From Deltaproteobacteria bacterium (lineage in GTDB: Bacteria > UBA10199 > GCA-002796325 > JACPFF01), in NCBI GenBank assembly GCA_016210045.1, contig JACQUX010000007.1, positions 1 to 57,630 of the forward strand: DNA of 57,630 nucleotides, read 5' to 3'. The notes beneath the pieces are model-generated. The model was given only the letters and a program-made list of their open reading frames with translations, was not told the origin of the DNA and ran no database searches. A program made the translations under genes and the position numbers. Shown here piece by piece: positions 40,380-49,800 of this stretch. Numbering within the stretch: the stretch's first letter is position 1; every line of letters starts with the position of its first letter.

Positions 40380-41676
40380 GAGTGCGCGGAGCGCGTTTTC
40401 CCGACAGAGTAATGACCGGCGCGAGGACAGCGACCTCTTCGCGCGGCACCGCAGGCAACAACGTGGCCAGTTCATCCTGTAGTTGCACGATGAATGCCGG
40501 TGAATGAGTCGCGCGCGCGGCATGCAGCGCGCGGGTGGCGGCTTGGGCCGCCTCGATGGGCAGGTTCCACGCGGCATACAAGCACGCGCGCATCGCCGTG
40601 AAACGGGCCTCGGTGCGGGCGCGCCACAGCGGTGTCAGCGGCGTTTCCGCGAGCCGCGCGAGGATCGCCGCAAAGCGCGTATCGGCGGCCTGGTAATAGG
40701 TCGGCGCATCCAGACCGCGCACATGAGGAGCGGCTTGCGCGATCGATTGCAGCCCGCGCGCCACGAGCGCCTCGCCCTCGGCCCACTCGATCACGCCCGG
40801 CGCCTCCCGTCTGGCCACCAGACGCGCCACTTGGGCATAGCCGGCCAATTCGCCGTTGATCACATCCCGCAGCAGCGTTTGGCTCGTGGCATCGTACAAT
40901 TCCGCGACGACTTGTCGTTCACTCGCCAAGAGTCGTGCGACGAGCAGTGACTGCTGAGCGACCGTCATGAGGCGCGCGGCCTGCGCCACCGACCAGGCCC
41001 GACAGAGCCGCGCAAAGGCACGGTACGCCACGATCACTTGGTCGGTCGGCGGTTCTTGCAAAAACGCGTGCACGATCGCTATGGCCAAATCGCCGGCTAG
41101 TAGAAACGACGTCGTCGCGCCGCCGCGATCATCCCGCAACAATTCCGTCGCGGCCTGGGCAAAAAACACCTTCATTTGCTCCGCCCCCAGTCGGGCGATA
41201 TCGCGCGTCAACCCGTGGAGTTTCGGATGTTCGCCACACAGTGTCCGCAACCCCCGCTCGACGCCTTCATACGCATGCACTGCCGCACCCCACTGCCCCA
41301 AATTCGCCGCCAGATCGCCGCTCCACCAACTCAGCTCCCACGCCCGATCCATCAGACCGCGTTGCTGACAACGTCGGATCGCGGGCGGAAGCTCGTCAAG
41401 GAGCCGACTACTCGCGCGCGTGGAACGCGCCCACCACGGCGCTGCCAACGTATGCGCCCCCTGCCCCGCTAAGTCGGTCGCGATCCGACGCAGCAGCTCG
41501 TTCCGCTCCAGCCCGGCCTGCAACGCAATCGCCGCACTTCCCTGCCGCCGCCCCGCATTCACGGCCCGCCCGAACAGATGATCCGCAGCGTGCAGCTGCC
41601 CACCATCCCGCAACGCCCGCGCCCGTTCGAGCCATTGTTGGGGAGAGCGACCGGAGGATTTCGTCGAACGAGTCAT
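40369..41676 (-). CDS. Helical-repeat (TPR-like) protein of unknown function
   Basis: A 435-residue cytoplasmic protein with TPR-like helices throughout (for example Trp-Leu-Glu-Arg-Ala-Arg-Ala-Leu-Arg-Asp-Gly-Gly-Gln at the start), an Arg-rich N-terminus and a basic C-terminus. It has no catalytic motif. The start overlaps the stop of the methyltransferase-like gene by ATGA, so the two proteins are probably made together and may form a complex. Family not recognised. Expression should depend on the sigma-28-like promoter at 42724-42750. Confidence 0.6.
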   Translation of the reverse strand: MTRSTKSSGRSPQQWLERARALRDGGQLHAADHLFGRAVNAGRRQGSAAIALQAGLERNELLRRIATDLAGQGAHTLAAPWWARSTRASSRLLDELPPAIRRCQQRGLMDRAWELSWWSGDLAANLGQWGAAVHAYEGVERGLRTLCGEHPKLHGLTRDIARLGAEQMKVFFAQAATELLRDDRGGATTSFLLAGDLAIAIVHAFLQEPPTDQVIVAYRAFARLCRAWSVAQAARLMTVAQQSLLVARLLASERQVVAELYDATSQTLLRDVINGELAGYAQVARLVARREAPGVIEWAEGEALVARGLQSIAQAAPHVRGLDAPTYYQAADTRFAAILARLAETPLTPLWRARTEARFTAMRACLYAAWNLPIEAAQAATRALHAARATHSPAFIVQLQDELATLLPAVPREEVAVLAPVITLSGKRAPRTPTA

Positions 41677-42716
41677 ATGCGCAGCACTACATCACCGACG
41701 TCGTCGCCGTCATCTTCCCGTTCATCGCTCCACAGCGAGGACGAAAACGGATCCACCAGCGCGGCGCGCTCGGGAGGAACACGGTACCAGAGATCGAGAT
41801 ATTGAGAATCCCCGTGCGACCAATCGGACGGGACCGTAAAATCGTCGACGACAAGACGGTCCACTAAGAGCCAGCGGTATTGCTCTCCGAACTGCGGACA
41901 ATAATAGAGCGGGTCGAGGGATGGGCCGCAACCATTAATCGCGGCCGAGTCGTCATAGGCACACAACAACCAACCACCCAGTGCCACATTGCGGGACAAT
42001 GCATCCCAGGCCCGCATCGGAACAAGCGGTGCGTTCGAAATAGGGTCGGGCACCGTGTTCCAGATGACGATATCGGCCGCGACTGAGTCGGGCGCCGTGT
42101 TGTATTGCGCAAATTGGCCGGCGTCCATCGACAAGCCGAGCGCCTGCAACGTTCCGCGGACATACTGCAGTGACATGCGATCCATGTCGACACTCATGAC
42201 CCGCAACCCCGCGGCGAGTGCCGTCGCCACGGTGGATGGACGACGACCGGTACCATATTCCATGACGACCGTCTCTGCGGGCGATCGGTCGCCACGCAGC
42301 AAGTGCAGCAATGCCGCCAGCCGGGGAAACGGTCCGTTCGCCCACAACGCCCATGCGTCGGAGCCGGCATCTCTCGCATGTACGCTGTCCCAAAATTGAT
42401 CCGGCCCCATGGCGGTGCGCCACACCTTGGCCAGCGCACTTTGCGCAAACGGGATCGCCGGCGACCAGGCGCGCCGCGGGCGACAGTGTTGCACGGCATA
42501 CGTGCGATGGACATATGCGGAGTGCGCATCGGGATAATCATAGCGATCCGGCGGAAAACACAGGCTATGGCGGATATGCGCCGGGACGCGAAGAGCGTCG
42601 GTCTCACGATAGAGATTCACGCGGACCGGGACGGCAGGTGTTCGGCCGGCCGGTGGCGGCAACGACGGTTGAGCCGCATGCGATCGGCATCGAAGCCAGA
42701 GGCGTGGCATCCACAT
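41673..42716 (-). CDS. Methyltransferase-fold protein of unknown function
   Basis: A 347-residue protein. The N-terminal 120 residues are Arg/Pro-rich with no clear domain. A Rossmann-type domain follows: Val-Met-Glu-Tyr-Gly-Thr-Gly-Arg-Arg-Pro (about 151-160) resembles methyltransferase motif I, Met-Ser-Val-Asp-Met-Asp (174-179) the acidic loop, and Ile-Val-Ile-Trp-Asn-Thr-Val-Pro-Asp-Pro motif IV. The target is unknown. The start at 42716 was fixed by the sigma-28-like promoter, which ends 7 bases upstream; no Shine-Dalgarno exists. It is the first gene of a two-gene unit. Confidence 0.6.
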   Translation of the reverse strand: MWMPRLWLRCRSHAAQPSLPPPAGRTPAVPVRVNLYRETDALRVPAHIRHSLCFPPDRYDYPDAHSAYVHRTYAVQHCRPRRAWSPAIPFAQSALAKVWRTAMGPDQFWDSVHARDAGSDAWALWANGPFPRLAALLHLLRGDRSPAETVVMEYGTGRRPSTVATALAAGLRVMSVDMDRMSLQYVRGTLQALGLSMDAGQFAQYNTAPDSVAADIVIWNTVPDPISNAPLVPMRAWDALSRNVALGGWLLCAYDDSAAINGCGPSLDPLYYCPQFGEQYRWLLVDRLVVDDFTVPSDWSHGDSQYLDLWYRVPPERAALVDPFSSSLWSDEREDDGDDVGDVVLRI

Positions 42717-42723
42717 ATTCAAG

Positions 42724-42750
42724 TTATCGCGCGTCGCAAAAAAAAGTTGC
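42724..42750 (-). promoter_or_regulatory. sigma-28-like promoter, site 4 (leaderless)
   Basis: On the minus strand GCAACTTT (42750-42743), 11 bases, CGCGATAA (42731-42724), 7 bases, ATG at 42716. It lies between the divergent genes at 41673-42716 and 42824-44179. Confidence 0.6.
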
Positions 42751-42823
42751 TCCCAGCGCCCGGACAGGTCGTATGTGTTGGCACCGCGCACCGCAACACG
42801 CCCTTGATAATTCCCGCTTGCAC

Positions 42824-44179
42824 ATGTCGGATAATTATCAGTATGACATACGGATCATGGGCATTCGTCCTCAACCAACACGCGACGCGTTCCACTGGTG
42901 CCGAGCATGGATCGCGCGGCGTCTGGCCGCTGGCGCACCGATGCGGGCCACTACCCTGGGGCACCTGACAAAAACTCCTGAACAGAGTCAGATATGGGTC
43001 AGCGCCTGGAATGTCCATCCTAACTATCGCAAACACGGAGACGAGGTCACCGATTCTTTGCACCCCACCATTGCCTTAATCCCCCGGGAGGGAAAGGGAT
43101 GGCTCATGGCGTGTGCCTCCAGTGCTTACGATACCGTCTTCCAGGTCGCCCCCGCGAATGTCCTGAAAACCAGGGCCGGGCGTAGCTTCATAGCGAAGTT
43201 TGCGGATGGAGCACTCACGGTCGCATTGCAACTCCCAGTTGATTCAACACCGATGTTCTGGAAAATGGAGCACGCCATCTTGCACCAAGAAGCCAGAGAG
43301 CAACTCCATTGGCATCGGCAACGCGATTGGAATGCGCGCGAGGTAACTGCCGCCTTGGCCAACAGATGGCAGAGACGAGAACGGTTTTTTGACGGACAGA
43401 TGGTTGGAACCCTGCGGCTTGGTGTATCCAACATGGGATGGTATCGTGCCGTCAACCCGCACTGGGCTCGACATATCCTCAGCGCCGCGCTGCTATTCGA
43501 CCTTTCGCAACACGATCTGATCCCCGAGCAGTTGCTGTTGCCATCGGCGGTAGCCAATGCGGCGGCAAATTTTGACGTGCAATGCAGTAACATCGAGCCC
43601 ACTCCGCCCGAGCTCGAACGCCTTGCTAACGACGTGAGCGCGCAGGCTTTCACGATGTTCGGCATCGACGCCGGCCCCTTCGAGGGAGGCATTGTCAGCC
43701 ACGGCAAGGACCTCGACGTCTTCTCTGCGGATTGGCCCGGCCTCGCCACACTGACGTCGGAAACAGCGTATCCGGATGCGGCCATGCAGCAAAGCGTCGC
43801 GCTCTATCTGCTGCGTCTCCGAGAGATCGCGGCCCATCACTTTCTCGCCATCCTCCCACGTGTCGTACGGCTCGCCGAAGGGGAACCATCGCCGTCACTC
43901 CGATCCCGTTGCACTCAGATGGACGCACAGTTGGTGCCGTACTTGCACTATCTACGCGACACATGGCCAGACGAGAATCCCGATTGGCAGACGGCCCGTG
44001 GTCTGGTGGCAGCAATGATAGCCGCGTCGGCAGCAGAGCGCATCGGGCTTCTTCACCAAGACGCATCCTTCTTATATCGAACCGAAATGGCACAGATCGC
44101 GGAGGCAATGGAGTGCGCCGGTGATGCATTCGGCGCCCCATTGGTCCGCGTGAAGCAATTCTTGGGCGCCACGAAGTAA
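42824..44179 (+). CDS. Large protein of unknown function
   Basis: A 451-residue protein without signal peptide or membrane helix. A possible phospho- or nucleotide-free alpha/beta N-terminal half is followed by a helical C-terminal half; no motif was recognised. His-rich stretches such as His-Ala-Ile-Leu-His-Gln and Ala-Ala-His-His-Phe occur, but no HExxH. The start at 42824 is tentative: no ribosome site, and the frame upstream only shadows the opposite gene. It is divergent from the methyltransferase-like operon and shares its 107-base control region. It may be a functional partner, which is inference. Confidence 0.55.
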   Translation: MSDNYQYDIRIMGIRPQPTRDAFHWCRAWIARRLAAGAPMRATTLGHLTKTPEQSQIWVSAWNVHPNYRKHGDEVTDSLHPTIALIPREGKGWLMACASSAYDTVFQVAPANVLKTRAGRSFIAKFADGALTVALQLPVDSTPMFWKMEHAILHQEAREQLHWHRQRDWNAREVTAALANRWQRRERFFDGQMVGTLRLGVSNMGWYRAVNPHWARHILSAALLFDLSQHDLIPEQLLLPSAVANAAANFDVQCSNIEPTPPELERLANDVSAQAFTMFGIDAGPFEGGIVSHGKDLDVFSADWPGLATLTSETAYPDAAMQQSVALYLLRLREIAAHHFLAILPRVVRLAEGEPSPSLRSRCTQMDAQLVPYLHYLRDTWPDENPDWQTARGLVAAMIAASAAERIGLLHQDASFLYRTEMAQIAEAMECAGDAFGAPLVRVKQFLGATK

Positions 44180-44199
44180 CAGAGTTTCCCCTCTCCGCC

Positions 44200-44220
44200 G
44201 CAACGATTCCCGTTGCTTTT
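44200..44220 (+). terminator. Short Rho-independent terminator
   Basis: A 6-bp GCAACG/CGTTGC stem with a 5-base loop and TTTT, 20 bases after the stop of the 42824-44179 gene. The stem is short, so it may be weak. Confidence 0.5.
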
Positions 44221-44247
44221 ACCCCCCTCGCATGTTGAACGAACGGC

Positions 44248-46878
44248 ATGTCGGCATCGCCGCACGGCAGTGCACGCACGGACGCATGGTATGCGCAGTG
44301 GCGAGAGTATTTGGCACTACCGGGCGCGCGCTGGGTCGCGCCGGCAGGGGCGGATTTGGCAGCATTGCGCGCCCGGCTGTTAACACCGGACGCGCCAATC
44401 CTCTGCGGGGCGGAATTGTGCCACCCCCAGCGCTGGGCGGAGGCCTGGGCCGACCGACGCACTCCGGCCGCGCCGCCGTGGTTGCGACTGCATGTTCTGC
44501 ACGACGTCTTACAAACGACTCCGTTGACGTATTTCACCGCGACGCGCAGCGACTTAGCAACTGCGCGCTTCTTGCTGGATGGGATCGAGGCCTGCCTGCA
44601 CGCGGGGATCGATCCGAACGCATTGCCGCGTCTGGCCCGCACGTTTGGCCACGAGCGGGAACAAGACTTGGCCGCAGTCGCGCAGGCGTATCTGTCGCGG
44701 CTGCATCGGGACTATGACAGCATCGAACCGGCGGAAGCGTTCGCCCACGCGCTCGCGCGGGTGCGCAGCGGCGCGGTCGCATCGGGGCCGGTGATCTGCG
44801 ATCTTGGCTTTGAACCGTCGGAAGTCTTGCGGACCTTACTCGAGGCCGGCACCGCGACAGGACACGACATGCAGTGCGTGGAGCCGGATCGTGCGGAGCA
44901 CGCGGCGCTGGCGCCCGTCACCCTGCAACGTTTCGCCTCGGTCTGGGAAGAATGTCGCGCCGTCGCCGAGCAGATTCGCACTCGCATCGCGGACGGACTC
45001 CGTCCTGAACAACTCGGCGTCGTGGTGTTGCATCCGCGCTACCGCGGCCCGCTGCGTCAGGCGTGGATCGAAGCCGGCTTGCAATCCGCACTGCCCGCAC
45101 CGCTCCGCTTGGCAGACGCGCCACTCAGCGGACCCCTCGCCGACGAGCGGCCGTGGACAACCGCACCAGCGCAACAATCGCTAGCCGCGTGGCTGGACTG
45201 GCTGCGGCTAGTATTGGAACAGCGCGGCGCCGCCGCGCAGATCGGCGCCGCGCTGCATGACCCTGCGCATCACACATTCGCCGCGCGGACGGCCGCGCTG
45301 CTACACGAATGGCAGACGTTGTGGGTCCGGTGGCATTCCGCCCAGTTCCCCGGCGCTGACCAGCTTCTCACGGCCACGTATTTCCGCGCGCTGCTCACCG
45401 CGACGCTCGCGCTGTCACCCACGCCCGTTCCCCAACTGCACCTCCCACAGCAGGTCATGGCGACGACGCTCGATCAACCGTGGTATCACGCCGTCGCGAC
45501 ACTCTTTCTGCTCGGGGCAACGGACGAACACCTGCCGAGCCCGCGCCCCGGCAGCTTCTTCACGCATCTCCCGCCGGAATCCGCCGATCCGCAACTGCAA
45601 CGCGTACTCCACGCCTTTCCCCCGGCCGTGGTCTGCGCCGCGCACGAGCGCGATTATTTGCGTTTGTGGTGCCACAATGCCTCGGAGGTCATCGCAACCT
45701 ATTGCGAAACAACGGAAGCCGGAAGACCGGCACAACCGAGTTTGTTGTTCACGCCATCGTGCGCAGATACGGACATGCGTATAGATCGTGCGTTCGTGCG
45801 TTCGTGCGCTCGTGCGTTCGTGTCGGGTCTCCCCAGTGTCGCTGAGCGCGTCGCGCGGGAGCGCGATTTGCAACGCGCGCTCCACGCGGACATGCCGCCG
45901 CCGTTGCTCAACGATCCGGAAGTCCACACGCATATCGCGACACGTTATCGCGAACATCACTTTAGCGTATCGGAGCTCGAAGACGCCGTCGAATGTCCCT
46001 TTCGGAGCTTCGCGCGCCACTATCTCGGACTGCGCGCCACGGACCCTGACGCTGCCGACGTCGCGCCCTCCACGTTCGGCCGCTTGCTGCATGCGGTACT
46101 GGCCCACCTGTATACCCACGATCTCGCCACACTCGACGCGATCGCCGACCTCACGACCGCCGACGGCGCCGCACAGCTCGACGCGTTGATTACCGCGGCG
46201 CTCGCCGCCGCAGCAGCCGCATTACGCCCCGAGTGCGCGCGCCATCATCCGGCGCTCGGCGCATTGGCGATGGAGCGCATCCACCGCTTGGTCATGCCGT
46301 GCGTGCAGGCGGACCATGCGCGCTGGCGGCAACTCGGCCACGATGCCTATCGACCGGCACAGTGCGAGCGCAGCTTCGGCGGCGACACCCCGCCGGTCTT
46401 GCTCCGCGACCCACAGGACCCGGACGCGCCGCCGTTGCGACTCCAAGGGAGCATCGATCGGATCGACCTGAACAGCAGTGACCGCACGTTGCTCGTGATC
46501 GATTATAAAACCGGCCGCACGGCCGCGCCGGTCGCCAATGCCATCAAACAGGGACAACATTTTCAACTCCCGCTCTATTGCCGCGCGGCGGAACAATTGC
46601 TGCCCGGATTTTCCGCACGCGGCGCACTGCTGTTCTATTTGCGTCACGCGCATTGGCTGCACGGGATCGTCGACCGCGAGGTCCATACGCGGCTCTTCGG
46701 GACAACCCGCGTGGCCAGTCGCGTCACGGCGGAGCAATTACAAGAATTGTTGGACGGATCCGTACACGAGGCGATGCAAGTCGCGCAACAAATTGCCCAC
46801 GGCACAATCCGGCTCGTCCCGCACGCCTGTCACGCCTGTGATTGGAAAGGCGTCAGTCGCCATGAGGAAGCGAGTTAA
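44248..46878 (+). CDS. AddB-like PD-(D/E)XK nuclease subunit
   Basis: An 876-residue protein. A degenerate helicase-like body is followed by a C-terminal RecB-type nuclease: Gly-Ser-Ile-Asp-Arg-Ile-Asp, then Leu-Val-Ile-Asp-Tyr-Lys-Thr-Gly. An iron-sulfur staple of the AddB kind is expected from Cys 583 (Cys-Pro-Phe-Arg-Ser-Phe) and Cys 861/864, but the fourth ligand is Ser 870, where Cys-x2-Cys-x5-Cys is usual. With the helicase gene one base downstream it should form an AddAB-like double-strand-break resection enzyme. An in-frame 8-nt tandem repeat lies at 45787-45822. Confidence 0.8.
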   Translation: MSASPHGSARTDAWYAQWREYLALPGARWVAPAGADLAALRARLLTPDAPILCGAELCHPQRWAEAWADRRTPAAPPWLRLHVLHDVLQTTPLTYFTATRSDLATARFLLDGIEACLHAGIDPNALPRLARTFGHEREQDLAAVAQAYLSRLHRDYDSIEPAEAFAHALARVRSGAVASGPVICDLGFEPSEVLRTLLEAGTATGHDMQCVEPDRAEHAALAPVTLQRFASVWEECRAVAEQIRTRIADGLRPEQLGVVVLHPRYRGPLRQAWIEAGLQSALPAPLRLADAPLSGPLADERPWTTAPAQQSLAAWLDWLRLVLEQRGAAAQIGAALHDPAHHTFAARTAALLHEWQTLWVRWHSAQFPGADQLLTATYFRALLTATLALSPTPVPQLHLPQQVMATTLDQPWYHAVATLFLLGATDEHLPSPRPGSFFTHLPPESADPQLQRVLHAFPPAVVCAAHERDYLRLWCHNASEVIATYCETTEAGRPAQPSLLFTPSCADTDMRIDRAFVRSCARAFVSGLPSVAERVARERDLQRALHADMPPPLLNDPEVHTHIATRYREHHFSVSELEDAVECPFRSFARHYLGLRATDPDAADVAPSTFGRLLHAVLAHLYTHDLATLDAIADLTTADGAAQLDALITAALAAAAAALRPECARHHPALGALAMERIHRLVMPCVQADHARWRQLGHDAYRPAQCERSFGGDTPPVLLRDPQDPDAPPLRLQGSIDRIDLNSSDRTLLVIDYKTGRTAAPVANAIKQGQHFQLPLYCRAAEQLLPGFSARGALLFYLRHAHWLHGIVDREVHTRLFGTTRVASRVTAEQLQELLDGSVHEAMQVAQQIAHGTIRLVPHACHACDWKGVSRHEEAS
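45787..45822. repeat. 8-nt tandem repeat CGTGCGTT inside the AddB-like gene
   Basis: About 4.5 copies of the 8-base unit CGTGCGTT (one copy has CGTGCGCT). Change by one unit would shift the frame, so this is a possible slippage site. In the current state the frame is open. Confidence 0.7.
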
Positions 46879-46879
46879 C

Positions 46880-49800
46880 ATGTCGACCGTAATGAATGCT
46901 CCGGGGGACAAGCGCCACAGGCGCGCTGAGGGGGAGGTTCCAGCGGCTTTGCCGCTGGAGGGGGCGACGCAAGCCCCTGCCATGACTGTAACCCTCACCG
47001 CTGCACAACGCCGCGCCATCGAGACGGTCGACCGCTCGATCGGCATTATTGCCGGGGCCGGCGCAGGAAAGACGCGCGTCCTGGTGGAGCGGTGCGCGTA
47101 TCTACTCGCGCACACCGACACGCAGCTGGCGCAGATCTTGGCGATCACGTTTACCGAACGCGCCGCGGCGGAGCTGCGCGCGCGCTTAAGCGAGCGACTC
47201 CCGGCGGACCTCCGACTGACGCTGCAGGCGACCGCGATCACGACGTTCCACGGATTTTGCGCCCGCGTGTTGCGCGAGCATGCGCCGCGGCTCGGCGTGA
47301 GTCCGCGTTTTCGCCTGCTCGAGGCCACGGAAGCGCAGCAACGGTTGCGCGGCACCATCGAGACGACTGTGCTCGACGAACTCTCCGCCGGCAACGAGGC
47401 CATCCGCCAACTCGTGACGGAATGGGAATTCCGCGGCGTCTGCAATGGGCTCCAGCAACTCGTGAATGACCGCTGGAACGTCACGCAATGGATGGCCGCA
47501 TCGCCGCAACCGCCGCTCCCCAATACGGCCGCCGTACTCGAGGCCTTCACGCGCTGCGACGCGGCGTACGCAGACGCGAAACGGGCACAGCAAGTCGTCG
47601 ATTTTCACGATTTAGAAATTTTCGCACTGCGCATCTTCGACACCCATCCGGAAATCTTGAGTGACTATCAGCGCCGCTTCCGCCACTTGTTGATCGACGA
47701 GGTCCAAGACACCAATCCGATCCAAATGGCGCTACTCCAACGGCTCTTTACTCCGCCGGACAACCTGCTGTGTATCGTCGGCGATCCGAAACAGTCGATC
47801 TATCGGTTCCGTGGCGCAGAAGTCCGCTGTTTTCACGCGATGCTCGACGTCATCACCACGTCCGGCGGCGCTGTCGTCCATTTGCGCGAAAACTTTCGCA
47901 GTCGCGCGGGCGTAATTCGGTTCATCAATGCCGCATGCCCCGATATCCCCGCCGGGGAACAATTAATCGCCGCCACCGGCACACCGACCGAAGGCGCTGT
48001 GGAATGGCTCGCAGTGCCGCTGGCGGCTAAAGCGAGCAGCGCGGAGCGTCGGCAGACCGAAGCGGCAGCCGTGGCCGCGCGCATCGCGGAGTTGGTGGTA
48101 AACGAAGGCGTGCGCTACGGAGACATCGCCTGCCTCTTCCCGACGCACCTCGGCGTCGAACCGGTCGTAGACGCACTACGGACTGCCGGCATTCCGTTCC
48201 ATCGCTATCAAGGCCGCGGATTCTTGCAACGCCGCGAGGTCCAAGATTGCTTGCTTGCCGCCCGCTTTCTGGCCAACCTCGCCACACGGCAATATGACGA
48301 CGGCGTGCTGCTTGGTCTGCTCCGTTCTCCGCTGATCGGCCTCACGGCGGACCTCTGTTATCGATTAGTCCACCTCTCCGGGCCCGCAGCGCCGCAGACG
48401 GATGGCCTGCCGCCATTGCATCGCGCTGCGTTCAGCCATCCGCCCCTCGCCGCGCTGTTTCAATATTGGCAGCAGCGGCTCCCGCACTGCACGGTCGCGG
48501 AAATGTTGCAGACCCTCATCGCATCGACCGCCTACGACGCCGTGCTCGCGGAACTGGATCCGACCGGGCAAGCATCCGCCAACCTCGAGCGACTCTGTAC
48601 GTTAGCGGAATGCGCGCCGGATACGCAGGCACTCGATCTCGCCGCGTTCGTGGCCGCCATGCAAGACCTCACCGTCCGCGAGGCTGGGCTCGCAGATCAA
48701 CCCGTGCAATTGGCGGGCGACGACGCCGTGCAATTGCTGACGATCCACGCAGCGAAGGGGAACGAGTTTCGCGTCGTCTTTCTGCTCGACTGCGCGGCGA
48801 AACGAAGCCCGCAGTTTGCCGATTGGGGCTTCCTTCCCGGCATCGGTCTAGCACTACGCACCCGACCACCGCTCGGGACGGCCACGAAAAAAATCACTCC
48901 CGATCCCACCGACCCGTGGACCGCGCTCAACTTGGTAAATACCACGGCCGAGATACAAGAACGGGATCGGCTCCTCTATGTCGCCCTCACCCGCGCTGCG
49001 GAGCGAATCATCCTGCCACTCGGTCCCGCGCCGGAACCAGACACAGAGACCGACAATGCCGTCCCAAACTGGCCCACCCGCCTCACGCACGCATGCGAGG
49101 CGCTGGGGATTGCACCCCGAACCATCGTTATTGCGACTGCCGAGCATACAGAGGAGGACGCAGCGGCGGCGAAGATGCCATCCCAGCGGCTGACACCGGT
49201 GGAAGACCTGGCTCAGAGTGAAGCAGCAGCGCGCGCGCTCCTGCATCTGACCGTCACGGAACTCGAAGTATTGGCACGCTGTCCGCAGGAATATTATTTG
49301 AAGTATCGGTTGGGACTCCCGGGAACACTCGCATGGCCGGAGCCGACGGGATTGCACGAGCCGCTGCGGGGCGAAGTGGTGCATGCCGTGATCGCGCGGG
49401 CGGCGCAGGAGCCGATGCGCACGCTTGCGGAGATCACGCGCGAAGAGCTGCGCTTGCGCGGCGTCGATCCATCACTTGTGCACCATCGCGAACTACAGCA
49501 TTTGCTGCAGCATTTCACACAAACAACGACCGCACAGCAGGGCGGCGCAGCAGAAGCGGCCTGGCACGAACTCCCGTTTCATTTGCGACTTACCACGACG
49601 CCGTCGGCCATCATCAGCGGCACGATCGATCTGCTGCAACTCCGTTCGGATGGTTGGGAGATCGTCGATTACAAAACGGATCGCATTGCAACGGCCGCGG
49701 AGGCGGAAATACATGCGACACGGTACGCGCTGCAAATGGCCGTATACGCCCTTGCCGCGCACGAGGCCGGGCATCGGTCACTCCATCGCACGACACTGCA

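Noticed and set aside
42311-42823. A 170-residue N-terminal extension of the 42824 gene.
   Set aside because: It runs opposite the methyltransferase-like gene and its promoter and has shadow-frame composition.
46538-46879. N-terminal extension of the helicase frame into the AddB-like gene.
   Set aside because: The nuclease domain of the upstream gene occupies this DNA in another frame; the helicase starts at 46880 or later.
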